A DNA stretch of 64,000 nucleotides from Pseudomonas putida W15Oct28 (lineage in GTDB: Bacteria; Pseudomonadota; Gammaproteobacteria; Pseudomonadales; Pseudomonadaceae), in contig NZ_JENB01000001.1 in assembly GCF_000708715.2 (NCBI RefSeq), positions 1-64,000 on the forward strand, written 5' to 3'. The notes under the pieces were generated by a model. The model saw only the letters and a program-made list of their open reading frames with translations. It did not search any database and was not told where the DNA came from. Made by a program: the position numbers and the translations under genes. This document shows, one piece after another, positions 26,693-35,772 of the stretch. Within the stretch, counting starts at the first letter, position 1. Each line of letters begins with the position of its first letter.

Positions 26693-28153
26693 TCAAAAGT
26701 AACCGAGCACCCACTTCTGAACGGCTGACGTGTCATTGATGTCGCCATCGAAACTATAGCGGGGGTCATAACTTTGATTATTCCCCCGCACTCGCCCTCT
26801 CCAGACCTTCAACGGTAACCAGAACTGCGCGCCACTTGGCAAGGCCTGAGAACCGATATCGATATACAACGTGTCGCCACTCGTTGATAACCCAAAATGG
26901 GTCGCGCCAGGAACGGCCAGCACCGCGTCTGCAAAATCCAGACAGGCACTTGCACAGAATGAGTCCGTCACCAGCACAAGCTGCCCTTTGAATCTTTCTG
27001 GATTGGAATCCTTTACACGGCTCTGGTCGAGCGATGACGTATCGGGCTGTCTCAGCCAGTCTTCCTTCTGCACAAGCGCAGCGCTCATCGACTCACGCAA
27101 ACCTGAAACAAACGTGTAGGCATCGCTGTTTTTTTCGTGATTGCCTTGCATGCCGGCCAACGCGCTGTCGAGTGTTGCAAGCGCTAGAGGAGAGACACGC
27201 CACATTGCATACGCATGCGAGGATTGGCCCAGGCTTTCAACAAACGCCTCACCCAATAGAGCAGACAGAATGCTCGCCCCGACCAGGCTGTTACCACCGC
27301 GATTGCCACGTGTGTCGAGTACAATCAGTTTGGCGTCCTCGATGTGCTTGAGCGTGTCGAGCATTTGTTCGAGGGCCGCATTATCGGCTGCCGAAGGGGC
27401 GAAATTGGAGGCGTGCACCCAATAGCGCCCACCGCCGAGGTTGTTCAGTGCCTGAAGGGGTTGAGGTTGGGTCAGAAAATCCTTTAGTTGCCCACCCTCT
27501 TCCTGCCATGACAAGGCAAACTTTTGCTGCACGCCGCTCGGTAGAACAACCAGGCAATTGCTTGCCCGTTTTCTGGCAAGCACTGGAGCATCCGCATCGT
27601 CAACGGTCAAATGCCCGGCCAGGTGGCGCCAGGTAGATTTCAGGTTCAGCCGACGATCTACGTAGGGCGACAGGTCATCAGCCACTATTTCCCGGACTGC
27701 TTTGCCATCACACGAGATGATGCTTGAGCCGACTGAAGGCAAAGGCACAGGCCACTCCTTTGCAACACGACTGACAACAAAACCCTCCCCTCTCATGTCC
27801 ACCATGAAACCCGCCCAGGATGACTTGCCTGCTCTGGGCGGATATACGCCTACATGACCGTCCTTGAACCCTGAAATATAGAAACCCAGCACGGCTTGAG
27901 CATCCCTCTCCGAGCTGACACGCAATGCCAACTGGCTGGCCTCCCGATAACCCTTTTCTACCCAGTCAGTAAAATTTGGGTTTTCTTGGTCTATGGCGCC
28001 CGGGTGAGAGGACACGATTAATTGATGAACAGCAGAAAGGTCCCTCACCGCCATGTCAACTAATCGACTCCTCGCAGACTCGTCAGCAATCACAGTGCCG
28101 ACGGCGCCTGCACTGACGAGGACAATAGCTAACACCTTTTTAACAACACGCAT
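26693..28153 (-). CDS. S41 family peptidase-like protein
   Basis: 486 residues. Signal peptide MRVVKKVLAIVLVSAGAVGTVIADE. The C-terminal half carries the S41/tail-specific protease core: KLIVLDTRGNRGGNSLVGA (the DxRGNxGG motif) and LVTDSFCASACLDFADAV, whose serine corresponds to the catalytic-serine region. The usual TSASASE sequence is replaced by SFCASAC. No PDZ domain is obvious. Start set at ATG 28153 from the signal peptide; ATG 28171 (MMGNFY) is possible. Exported, probably periplasmic. A REP element lies just upstream. Confidence 0.72.
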   Translation of the reverse strand: MRVVKKVLAIVLVSAGAVGTVIADESARSRLVDMAVRDLSAVHQLIVSSHPGAIDQENPNFTDWVEKGYREASQLALRVSSERDAQAVLGFYISGFKDGHVGVYPPRAGKSSWAGFMVDMRGEGFVVSRVAKEWPVPLPSVGSSIISCDGKAVREIVADDLSPYVDRRLNLKSTWRHLAGHLTVDDADAPVLARKRASNCLVVLPSGVQQKFALSWQEEGGQLKDFLTQPQPLQALNNLGGGRYWVHASNFAPSAADNAALEQMLDTLKHIEDAKLIVLDTRGNRGGNSLVGASILSALLGEAFVESLGQSSHAYAMWRVSPLALATLDSALAGMQGNHEKNSDAYTFVSGLRESMSAALVQKEDWLRQPDTSSLDQSRVKDSNPERFKGQLVLVTDSFCASACLDFADAVLAVPGATHFGLSTSGDTLYIDIGSQALPSGAQFWLPLKVWRGRVRGNNQSYDPRYSFDGDINDTSAVQKWVLGYF

Positions 28154-28208
28154 GTAAAAGTTACCCATCATGCCAAACTGCCAAAATCCAGATGGTTTTG
28201 TTGATGAT

Positions 28209-28256
28209 ATGGCACCGGCTTCGCCGGTGTTCGCGGGTGAACCCGCTCCCACAGAG
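28209..28256. repeat. REP element (single)
   Basis: GGCACCGGCTTCGCCGGTGTTCGCGGG followed by TGAACCCGCTCCCACAG, the P. putida-type REP unit with internal stem CACCGGC/GCCGGTG. Lies between the S41 gene and the divergent GNAT gene. Confidence 0.85.
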
Positions 28257-28352
28257 ATGGCGTCTGTTAGTAGTTGGGCTGGGCGCATCAGCAGCATGTA
28301 ACGGGTTATGCTCAGCGTCAATCGGAGCACTACTTACAGGGAGCAAGTCTTG

Positions 28353-28877
28353 ATGTCCATCGATACCCGCACACTCGAGGTTCGAACACCACGCCTCTCG
28401 ATAAGGCCTTTCTCGCGGGAGGACGCCACCGAGTCCTTCCTGCACCTCACCACTTCATTGACCCGCTACATGTCCTGGGAACCGCCAGCGTCACGCGAAG
28501 AGTACGCGCAAGTGTGGGAGCGATGGCTACCTGCGATAGCCGATGGCAGCGATATCGTGTTTGCGATCAGGCAGCGGGATGACGCCTGCTTTCTAGGGCT
28601 GGTCGGGCTGCACAATGTCAATGACACAGTGCCGGAGTTGGGAATCTGGATACGCGAGGACAAACATCGGCGAGGCTTTGGCAAGGAAGCTGTCGGCGCG
28701 ATAGTGGCGTGGGCGAGTGAACACCTATCCCCTTCCGGCTTTGTCTATCCGGTTGCGACGGACAACTTGCCCAGCCGATTGATCGCCGAGGCCTTGGGCG
28801 GGATCGTCACAGGGACACGGACCGCGGAGAAATATGACTCGGTGATCTACTCCATACCGACAGATCGGATGATTTGA
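28353..28877 (+). CDS. GNAT family N-acetyltransferase
   Basis: 174 residues, RimJ/RimL-like. It starts TRTLEVRTPRLSIRPFSRED, has GLVGLHNVNDTVPELGIWI and the acetyl-CoA loop REDKHRRGFGKEAVGAIVAW (about residues 100-120), then NLPSRLIAEALGG. ATG 28353 has AGGGAG 9 bases upstream. Acceptor unknown. Stands alone, flanked by REP elements. Confidence 0.88.
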   Translation: MSIDTRTLEVRTPRLSIRPFSREDATESFLHLTTSLTRYMSWEPPASREEYAQVWERWLPAIADGSDIVFAIRQRDDACFLGLVGLHNVNDTVPELGIWIREDKHRRGFGKEAVGAIVAWASEHLSPSGFVYPVATDNLPSRLIAEALGGIVTGTRTAEKYDSVIYSIPTDRMI

Positions 28878-28918
28878 GTGGCCACTTCTGGCCGATTGCT
28901 GCCCCTCGGACCTTAGGT

Positions 28919-29015
28919 GATCACTGTGGGAGCGGGCGTGCCCGCGAAGCAGGCGACGCGGTGGATGGCACGGGCTTCGCCCGTGTTCGCGGGCAAGCCC
29001 GCTCCCACAGTGATC
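28919..29015. repeat. inverted REP pair
   Basis: GATCACTGTGGGAGCGGGC (28919-28937) and GCCCGCTCCCACAGTGATC (28997-29015) are perfect 19-bp inverted arms around a second REP half (CACGGGCTTCGCCCGTG). Such pairs are non-autonomous repeats spread by RAYT transposases; this one follows the GNAT stop and could end transcription. Confidence 0.88.
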
Positions 29016-29130
29016 GCGCAAACTTTTAGAGTTTGAATAGGACAGTTGCTTCCACAGGGTTCGCCCCGGCCTCGGAAAATGAGCAATCGCAGTCCTTTCG
29101 CAATGGCAGCCATGGGTCGATAGCGGTCAC

Positions 29131-29170
29131 TTGCGAGCGGCAGTTGTCGACCCAAAGCGGACATTGAGCG
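29131..29170. repeat. dispersed intergenic repeat, copy B
   Basis: Shares TGTCGACCCAAAGCG (29145-29159) and flanks with copy A at 14003-14044. The 375-bp gap 28878-29252 holds this and the REP pair but no gene that I can support. Confidence 0.55.
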
Positions 29171-29252
29171 GAAATGGATTGGGTGCTCGCGTAATCCTGA
29201 AATAGCATGGACTATTCACATTCAAGATGGCGCACTCGCGGTGAGCATATCC

Positions 29253-30077
29253 ATGGAGCGAAAAGCATTTCCCTCAGCCACCTCTGATTGGGTCATACGC
29301 AGCACCACACCCGGCAGTGTGGAGCGCATCGAAGCGTGGTTTGGCGGCCATGGCTACGACCCGCATCGTCACGATACCTATTCGATAGGCCGTACCCTTG
29401 CCGGCGTTCAGAGCTTTCACTACAAGGGCGCGCTGTGCCACGGCGTGCCAGGCAACACGCTTGTGCTGCACCCCGACGAGGTGCATGACGGCATGGCTGG
29501 CACGGAGGTGGGTTTTCGCTACCGGATGGCCTACATCGACCCATCGCTGATACAGAACGTTCTCGGCGGAGAACCGTTGCCTTTCATTGCTGGCGGACTA
29601 TCCTGCGACCCGCGCTTGTACCACGCCAGCGAGGTTTTCGTGCAGGCACTGGATCATCCTCTGGAAACACTGGAAGAACAGGACGCCGTTTATGACTTGG
29701 CAATGGCGCTTCGTGCAGTCGGCGGCAAACCGCGTGGCCGCAAACGTCTGGATTACCGTTCTGCCGAGCGCGCCAGGGCGTTCATCATGGAGCACCTTCA
29801 CGTAGGCATCACCCTGGAGATGCTCGAACAGGCGAGTGGGCGTGAGCAATGGAGCTTGTCGCGAGACTTTCGGGCCCTCTACGGCACCAGCCCATACCGC
29901 TTTGTCACGCTAAGGCGCCTGGACGCTTTGCGCAGACTGATTCTGGATGGCTTCTCACTGGTCGATGCCGCCCTTGCTTCAGGCTTTCATGATCAGAGCC
30001 ACATGACCCGGCACTTCACCCGCACCTACGGCGTGCCGCCTCTGCGATGGCTGGAACGCTTACGCACTGTTCGCTAA
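29253..30077 (+). CDS. AraC family transcriptional regulator
   Basis: 274 residues. N-terminal cupin-like AraC-binding domain (YDPHRHDTYSIGRTLAGVQSFHYKG, TLVLHPDEVHDG) and C-terminal AraC HTH pair (~175-274: VGITLEMLEQASGREQWSLSRDFRALYGTSPYRF, FSLVDAALASGFHDQSHMTRHF). Start at ATG 29253 with GGTGA 9 bases upstream; a GTG four codons earlier is possible. The cupin gene 72 bp downstream is a possible target. Confidence 0.9.
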   Translation: MERKAFPSATSDWVIRSTTPGSVERIEAWFGGHGYDPHRHDTYSIGRTLAGVQSFHYKGALCHGVPGNTLVLHPDEVHDGMAGTEVGFRYRMAYIDPSLIQNVLGGEPLPFIAGGLSCDPRLYHASEVFVQALDHPLETLEEQDAVYDLAMALRAVGGKPRGRKRLDYRSAERARAFIMEHLHVGITLEMLEQASGREQWSLSRDFRALYGTSPYRFVTLRRLDALRRLILDGFSLVDAALASGFHDQSHMTRHFTRTYGVPPLRWLERLRTVR

Positions 30078-30149
30078 GTTGCAGGATCGTACAAGAGCAG
30101 CGCGCTTGGGTTCGATAGGCTGGTCACTCCAACCAAGAGAGGATCAGCT

Positions 30150-30536
30150 ATGTCCAGCATGCATCAGCAATTGGCATCACAACCTGTGAACCTGACTCAA
30201 AAAGCCTCGCTGATCGAGCAGCAATGGAGCCCAAGGGTCGTCGCGGAAATGAACGACTACCAGTTCAAGGTGGTACGCATCGAAGGTGAATTCATCTGGC
30301 ATTCACACCCGGAAACTGATGAAGCGTTTCTGGTGCTCGAAGGCCTGTTGCGCATCGATCTCCCCGAGGGCTGCGTTCATGTGAAGCCGGGCGAACTGTA
30401 TGTCGTACCCCGTGGTGTAGAGCACAGAACAGCGGCAGAGACGGAAACAACACTGATGATGATTGAGCCGCGAGGCGTGTTGAATACCGGTCATGAAGGT
30501 GGGGAGCGAACAGCGCTGAATGACGTCTGGATCTGA
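30150..30536 (+). CDS. cupin domain protein
   Basis: 128 residues, one cupin barrel. Motif 1 is EFIWHSHPETDEAFLVLEGLLRIDLP and motif 2 KPGELYVVPRGVEHRTAA, with His/Glu metal ligands present. Family members are sugar isomerases, dioxygenases or binding proteins, and the role is undefined here. AGAGAGG lies before the ATG. Confidence 0.88.
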   Translation: MSSMHQQLASQPVNLTQKASLIEQQWSPRVVAEMNDYQFKVVRIEGEFIWHSHPETDEAFLVLEGLLRIDLPEGCVHVKPGELYVVPRGVEHRTAAETETTLMMIEPRGVLNTGHEGGERTALNDVWI

Positions 30537-30632
30537 GTCGACATCGACAGTAGCGGCCAGCCACATGAGGGCGTGAAGCGGAACCTATCGAGAGGGGGCC
30601 GTTTCATGCCCCATGGTTTGTCAGTTCCGGAT

Positions 30633-31007
30633 CTAGGCTAAACGATCAATCCCACACTGATACCTGGCCCCGTCAAGGCTCGCTTCAAACGCCTCAAGCC
30701 CGGCGTATATCTGCTGCAAACCATCAATCTGCCCCATCACCTCCAGCTTCTTGTCGGCAATGGCTTTGCCCGCCAACTCCCAGGGCATGTCACCCTCACG
30801 ATGCCCCTGAAGGATCGCCTGCAGTTCCTTGAGTTTGAAACCCAGCTGCTGCGCGCATTTGATGAACGTCAGCAGCTCAACGCTTTGCTGGTTGTAAACG
30901 CGATACTGCCCTTGGCGCTCGGCCGGTGGCAGCAGGCCAATGGCTTCATAGTGGCGGATGGTCTTGACCGTGGTGCCCGACAGCCGGGCGGCTTTGCCGA
31001 TGTACAT
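30633..31007 (-). CDS. MerR family regulator
   Basis: 124 residues. N-terminal MerR HTH (MYIGKAARLSGTTVKTIRHYEAIGLLPPAERQ begins it) and a coiled-coil dimer helix (~80-115). Only one cysteine lies near the end, so a metal-sensing loop is unlikely; it resembles MerR proteins of small-molecule or redox response. Start at ATG 31007, where the HTH begins. Lies 72 bp downstream of the oxidoreductase gene on the same strand, with a 13-bp palindrome between them. Confidence 0.88.
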   Translation of the reverse strand: MYIGKAARLSGTTVKTIRHYEAIGLLPPAERQGQYRVYNQQSVELLTFIKCAQQLGFKLKELQAILQGHREGDMPWELAGKAIADKKLEVMGQIDGLQQIYAGLEAFEASLDGARYQCGIDRLA

Positions 31008-31040
31008 GAACGTCCTTTTTCGTGCGGGTGCGGCGCATCT

Positions 31041-31053
31041 TTGCACAGTGCAA
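31041..31053. promoter_or_regulatory. 13-bp palindrome upstream of merR-like gene
   Basis: TTGCAC-A-GTGCAA, a perfect dyad 34 bp upstream of the MerR start, suitable as an operator for autoregulation. Inference from symmetry and position only. Confidence 0.4.
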
Positions 31054-31079
31054 CCGGCTCGGGAACACAGCGGGAACGA

Positions 31080-31655
31080 TCAGCGGCTGGCGATGCCCTG
31101 GGCCTGCTTCAGCCAGGCTTCGCGCCGCTGCGGGCTGGAGCCCAGTATCGGCCCGAACATCAGGGTGTTCAGCGGTTTGATACCGCAGAACAGCAACGTG
31201 GTCTTGCGTACCTGGTGCAGACCCGGCATGCGATAGACCCAGCGGAAGTACCACGGAGGTGTATCCATCGTTACCAGCAGGTGCGCCGTTCGGCCTTTGA
31301 GCAACGGGTCGGGGAAGGCTTTGCCGGCCCGATAGCGGAACGCGAAACCCGGCAGGAATACCCGGTCGAAAAAGCCTTTCATCAAGGCCGGAATACCACC
31401 CCACCAAATGGGGTAGATAAAGGCCAGGTGCTCGGCCCAGGTGATATCGGCCTGGGCCTTGAGCAGGTCGGGTTCCAGTGGCTGCGTCTGCCTGTAGCCT
31501 GCGCGCAGCACCGGGTCGAAGTTCAAGGCATCAAGCCGTAACACCCGTACATCATGGCCGGCACTTCTGGCTGCATCGACATAACACTCGGTCAACGCAC
31601 CACAGAAACTCTCCCCCGACGGGTGCCCCAGCACCACCAGCACACGCTTGCTCAT
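31080..31655 (-). CDS. NAD(P)H-dependent oxidoreductase, flavodoxin-like fold
   Basis: 191 residues, the NQO1/KefF/MdaB-like family. Opens SKRVLVVLGHPSGESFCGAL and carries FIYPIWWGGIPALMKGFFDRVFLPGFAF, the family's signature flavin-binding segment. Two-electron reduction of quinones or electrophiles with FAD/FMN is expected. ATG 31655 chosen over a GTG two codons upstream. The MerR gene downstream is the likely regulator. Confidence 0.9.
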   Translation of the reverse strand: MSKRVLVVLGHPSGESFCGALTECYVDAARSAGHDVRVLRLDALNFDPVLRAGYRQTQPLEPDLLKAQADITWAEHLAFIYPIWWGGIPALMKGFFDRVFLPGFAFRYRAGKAFPDPLLKGRTAHLLVTMDTPPWYFRWVYRMPGLHQVRKTTLLFCGIKPLNTLMFGPILGSSPQRREAWLKQAQGIASR

Positions 31656-31765
31656 CGTCACTTCATCCTGAACATGAAGCCTTCAGGGTAAAGCCTGCCC
31701 CTAGAGGGAGAGTCAATGGCCCCAGGGGTATGAGGCGAAAGCTGCCGGCCGGCCAGGCACAGGCT

Positions 31766-32965
31766 TCAGCGCAGGTAGTCCTGCACCCACTTCACCCAAC
31801 AATCGGCGCCAATCTTCACCAACGCATCGTTGAAGTCGTAGTGAGGGTTGTGCACCGAGCAACCATGGAACTCGCCCGTACCGTTACCCAGCATGAAGTA
31901 ACAGCCAGGCCGTGCCTGCAGCATGTAGGCGAAGTCTTCGGTGCCCATGACCTTCTTGGGCATTTTGTCCAGCAGCGCCCCGTCGGCGAACAACGGCCTC
32001 AGGCTTTCCCGCAGCAACGCGCTTTCGTGATCGCTGTTGCACAACGCTGGCGCCAGTTGGGTGAACTGCACCTCGATCTCCACGCCAAAGCTTTCGGCGT
32101 GCCCCCTGGCCAGGGCGTCAATGCGGCTGTTGATCTTCTGCTGGGTCTCGGCCGTGTCGGTGCGCACGCTCAGCAGCATGCTCGCCTCGTCAGGAATGAT
32201 GTTGTAGACGGTACCGGCCTGGATCATGCCGATGCTGATGACGGCATAGTCCTCGACGCTCAGGTTGCGTGACTTGATGGTCTGGATGCCACTGATGAGG
32301 CTGTTCAACGCCATCACCGGGTCTATCGACAGTTCCGGCATCGCCCCGTGCCCGCCTTTGCCGGTGATACGAATGCTGACGCGCTCGGAGGACGCCATGG
32401 TCGGCCCGGCCTGTACTACGCAGGTGCCCACCGGCATGCCGGGCATGTTGTGCAGCGCGTACACCGAGTCGCAGGGGAAGCGCTCGAACAGGTCGTCGTC
32501 GATCATTGCCTTGGCACCGGCCAGGCCCTCTTCATCCGGCTGGAAGATCACGTTCAACGTGCCGTTGAAGCTGCGCGTGGCGGCCAGTTGCGCAGCGGCT
32601 GCCAGCAGGATCGCGGTATGCCCGTCATGGCCGCAGGCATGCATGCGACCAGGGATCTTGCTGGCATGCGCGAAGGGGTTTTTCTCGCTCATGGGTAATG
32701 CGTCCATGTCTGCCCGCAGGCCGATGCTGCGCGGGCTGTTCCCTGCTTTCAGTACGCCGACCACCCCATGCCCGCCTACGTTGCGATGCACTTCGTAGCC
32801 CCAGGCCTGCAGCTTGTCGGCCACCAACGCCGCCGTGTCGGGGGTGTCGCCGCCAAGCTCCGGCGCGGCGTGAATCTGCCGGCGAATCACTACGAACTCA
32901 TCCAGCCCTGCTGCCGTAGGCTGAGGTTGGTTGCTCGGGAAAGTAGTCATGTTCAAAGTGCCCAT
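31766..32965 (-). CDS. M20 family amidohydrolase (hippurate/N-acyl amino acid hydrolase-like)
   Basis: 399 residues. Metal-site motifs in order: LRADMDALPM, MHACGHDGHTAILLAAA, FQPDEEGLAGAKAMI (Glu-Glu base), YALHNMPGMPVG and the final GTEDFAYMLQARPG. This is the M20D branch that cleaves N-acyl or N-aroyl amino acids, or amides such as hippurate or IAA-amino acids. The start is one base after the MFS stop, so the two genes are cotranscribed and coupled. With the MHS-type transporter upstream it should hydrolyse an imported N-acyl compound. Confidence 0.9.
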   Translation of the reverse strand: MGTLNMTTFPSNQPQPTAAGLDEFVVIRRQIHAAPELGGDTPDTAALVADKLQAWGYEVHRNVGGHGVVGVLKAGNSPRSIGLRADMDALPMSEKNPFAHASKIPGRMHACGHDGHTAILLAAAAQLAATRSFNGTLNVIFQPDEEGLAGAKAMIDDDLFERFPCDSVYALHNMPGMPVGTCVVQAGPTMASSERVSIRITGKGGHGAMPELSIDPVMALNSLISGIQTIKSRNLSVEDYAVISIGMIQAGTVYNIIPDEASMLLSVRTDTAETQQKINSRIDALARGHAESFGVEIEVQFTQLAPALCNSDHESALLRESLRPLFADGALLDKMPKKVMGTEDFAYMLQARPGCYFMLGNGTGEFHGCSVHNPHYDFNDALVKIGADCWVKWVQDYLR

Positions 32966-32966
32966 G

Positions 32967-34268
32967 TCACTCGCATCCTTTGTTTTCGGGGAAGTATTTG
33001 AGGCAAGCCAGGCTGACAACGCCGCCGGCCAGCAGGAAGTACGCCGGCGCCATCGGGGTGCCGAGCGCCGCAATCAGCCAGGTCGCCACCAGCGGCGAAA
33101 ACCCGCCGAAAATCGTCACCCCCAGGCTGTAGCTGACCGACGTGCCGAACGAGCGCCGCGCTTTCGGGAAGCCCTCCATCATCAGCGCAAAGAACGCACC
33201 GGCACCGATGCAGGTCGGCAGGATCAGGACCGCCACGCACATCATGGCCAGGCCCATGTGCTGCACCTGCCCAAGCAGGTAGAACACCGGCAGGGTCAGC
33301 ACCACCGGCATGGCAACCGTCCACCCCAGCAGGCGCTTGCGCAGCTGGTACTTGTCGGCAAACTTGCCCGCCAACGGGCAGATGACCGCCATGCAGCCGC
33401 TGCTGATACAGGCAATCGCCATTGCGCTGCCGGCCGGGTAATGCAAGGCCGTGGTCAGGTAGGTGGGCATGTAGAACACGAACAGGTACATGCCGATAGT
33501 CGAGCTGGCCATCAGGCCGATGCCCTGGGCGATACGTTTGAGCAGTTCGGCGTCCAGCGCCTGCTCGGCCTTGTGCGCCGGGGCGGCCTCATGGGTTTCG
33601 GGCAAACGCGTGCGAATGTACCAACCGACCGGGCCGATCAGCAGGCCGAAAATGAACGGTATCCGCCATCCCCAGCTTTCCAGGGCCGCGGGGTCGAGCA
33701 ACTGGCTGAGGGCAAAGCCAAAACCGGCACCCAGCAAGGCGGCGTACCCCTGGCTGGCGGCCTGCCAGCTGACGTTCTGGCAACGGTTGCCAACCGCACT
33801 GGATTCCATCAGGAACACCGAGGCGGTACCCACCTCACCGCCTGCCGACATGCCCTGGATGAGCCGGCCAACCACCAGCAGCACCGTTGCGAAAATGCCG
33901 ATCTGCGAATACGTGGGCGAAAAAGCGATCAGCGCAGTGCCCAAGGTCATCAGCCCGATGGTCAGGCTCAATGCCGCCTTGCGCCCGCGTCGGTCGGCAT
34001 AGCGACCGATGACCATCGCCCCCACCGGGCGCATCAGGAAACCGACACCGAAGGTGGCCAACGACATCAGCAACGAAGCCATCGCCGACTCGGAGGGGAA
34101 GAAATGCTTGCCGATCAGCACAGCGAAGAAGCTGTAGATCGTGAAGTCGTACATTTCCAGCGCATTGCCCAGCGAGCAGGCAACCAAGGTTTTACGTGAG
34201 GAAGAGGCCTGCGCGGCTGAATGCGCGCCCGTCTGCATGAGGGGCCGTGCGGGTAGCGGTGTAGTCAT
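32967..34268 (-). CDS. MFS transporter, metabolite:H+ symporter (MHS) type
   Basis: 433 residues, ~12 membrane helices. The first helix ALEMYDFTIYSFFAVLIGKHFFP and the loop GRYADRRGRKAALSLTIGLM are the MHS signature (as in citrate, shikimate and proline/betaine porters). Start at ATG 34268 with GGAGATA upstream. First gene of the MFS-M20 operon; divergent from the porin gene across 373 bp. Probably imports the substrate of the M20 enzyme. Confidence 0.9.
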   Translation of the reverse strand: MTTPLPARPLMQTGAHSAAQASSSRKTLVACSLGNALEMYDFTIYSFFAVLIGKHFFPSESAMASLLMSLATFGVGFLMRPVGAMVIGRYADRRGRKAALSLTIGLMTLGTALIAFSPTYSQIGIFATVLLVVGRLIQGMSAGGEVGTASVFLMESSAVGNRCQNVSWQAASQGYAALLGAGFGFALSQLLDPAALESWGWRIPFIFGLLIGPVGWYIRTRLPETHEAAPAHKAEQALDAELLKRIAQGIGLMASSTIGMYLFVFYMPTYLTTALHYPAGSAMAIACISSGCMAVICPLAGKFADKYQLRKRLLGWTVAMPVVLTLPVFYLLGQVQHMGLAMMCVAVLILPTCIGAGAFFALMMEGFPKARRSFGTSVSYSLGVTIFGGFSPLVATWLIAALGTPMAPAYFLLAGGVVSLACLKYFPENKGCE

Positions 34269-34351
34269 TGTTATCTCCGATGGCAATTCGCGGCGTGCAG
34301 CGAATATCGGCCAATCGGGCACCCAACACACTTGCAGTTTAGGCATGTGGC

Positions 34352-34364
34352 TAACCATTGGTTA
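34352..34364. promoter_or_regulatory. T-N11-A dyad in the MFS/porin divergent region
   Basis: TAACCATTGGTTA, a 13-bp palindrome of LysR (T-N11-A) form, 84 bp upstream of the MFS start. The rest of 34269-34641 holds no recognisable gene. The LysR gene at 35749-36687, next to the porin, is the natural candidate to bind here. Confidence 0.45.
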
Positions 34365-34641
34365 TTTGACCGGACCGGTCGCTGACCAATTTGCCCTAAG
34401 GTGGCGCACAGATTGCCTTGCCTCTGCGCGCTGCCCCGTAAGTGCCCACTCAACCGGGCAGCAAGCGCGGCCTCACGGCATGCTTGAAGCCTGTCTAGCG
34501 CAGACCTTCTTGCCTACCGTAACGCCCCGCAGGCCCTTGATTAACCAAACGGCATGACATGGCCGAATAAGCAATCACGCTGCAACCTGTTGTTCACCGA
34601 CGCTACAGCCACCACATCACTGTGCTGGCCTGGAGTCGTGA

Positions 34642-35772
34642 ATGAACACTCGCACTACGTCGTTGCTGTTGATGATCCAAGGGGCATGCCTTGCCGCGCA
34701 GGCACAGGCCGAGGGCTTTCCGACACTTGGCCGGATTGCGCCGGGTTTTGGTTATTACGGGGTGGATTACGGGTTCGATGACAAGCTCAAGGTCTACGGC
34801 ACCGTGGATGCATTCGCCAGCTATCACGACTCGCAGCACCACTCGGGCTTTCGCCTGGCCGGCGGCGGCGCCTGGACCAACAAGGTCGGGCTGTATGCCC
34901 GCCAGGGGCTGAACCCCGACACCGTGCTGGAACTCGACGTCGAGGAAGGCTTCAACGTCAATGGCAAAGCCCTGGAGGGCACCTGGGACACCATTGGCAC
35001 CCTGCGCCTGGCAACGGTCGCCCTGCGCTCGCGAACCCTGGGCAAGCTTGAGTTCGGCAAGACCTACAGCATGGGCACGCCCACCTACGCCGACCCGTTC
35101 CTGGCCACCTACGGCTCGCCGTACACCTACCTGGCCCTGCCTGCCGCCGGCAAGGGCGCTTTTTACCTTGACCTGCGCCCCAAGCACACCCTGGCCTACA
35201 CCAGCCCGACCCTGCACGGCTTCAGTATCGGCACCGCGCTAAGCTTCGGCTTCGACGATGCCGCAAGCGCCGGGCGTACCGTGCGCGGTGGTGGTACCAG
35301 GCTGCAATACCGCAACAGCAAGGTCATGCTCCTGGCCTCCTACAACCTGTACTACAGCGACCCATGGGACGACGCGGGCAGCTCACGCCAGACTGCCAAC
35401 TACTACAAGAGCCTGTCGGCGTTCTACGATTTCGGCCCGCTGGCCACCAGCCTGACCTGGCAACGCCAGGACGTGGACCAGGCAGGCACGCCCAGTACCA
35501 CGCTGTACACCTTCGGGGTGATGGCGCCAGTCGGCGAGCTGGATGTGCTGCGCCTGGCCGTGATGCAACGCCAGGTCACCGCCCGCGACAAGGACGCGTG
35601 GGGTGCGATGGTCGGCTATGACCATTTCATCAACCCACGCTGGGCCATCTATGGGCGGCTCGGCCTGATTGCCAACCAGCGTGCGTCGTCGGTCACCTAC
35701 GCCGGCACCCCGGTGGATCAGGTTGGCGACAACCCCAGCAATGTCTCGCTAGGCATGTACTACCACTTCTGA
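34642..35772 (+). CDS. Gram-negative porin
   Basis: 376 residues. Signal peptide to about residue 24 (SLLLMIQGACLAAQAQAEG), KVYGTVDAFASYHDSQ and LEFGKTYSMGTPTY strands, ending SLGMYYHF with the C-terminal Phe required by trimeric general porins. Resembles the Burkholderia/Pseudomonas Porin_4 group. GGAG lies before the ATG. Divergent from the MFS gene, and its last 24 bases overlap the convergent LysR gene. Likely supplies outer-membrane passage for the same substrate. Confidence 0.88.
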   Translation: MNTRTTSLLLMIQGACLAAQAQAEGFPTLGRIAPGFGYYGVDYGFDDKLKVYGTVDAFASYHDSQHHSGFRLAGGGAWTNKVGLYARQGLNPDTVLELDVEEGFNVNGKALEGTWDTIGTLRLATVALRSRTLGKLEFGKTYSMGTPTYADPFLATYGSPYTYLALPAAGKGAFYLDLRPKHTLAYTSPTLHGFSIGTALSFGFDDAASAGRTVRGGGTRLQYRNSKVMLLASYNLYYSDPWDDAGSSRQTANYYKSLSAFYDFGPLATSLTWQRQDVDQAGTPSTTLYTFGVMAPVGELDVLRLAVMQRQVTARDKDAWGAMVGYDHFINPRWAIYGRLGLIANQRASSVTYAGTPVDQVGDNPSNVSLGMYYHF

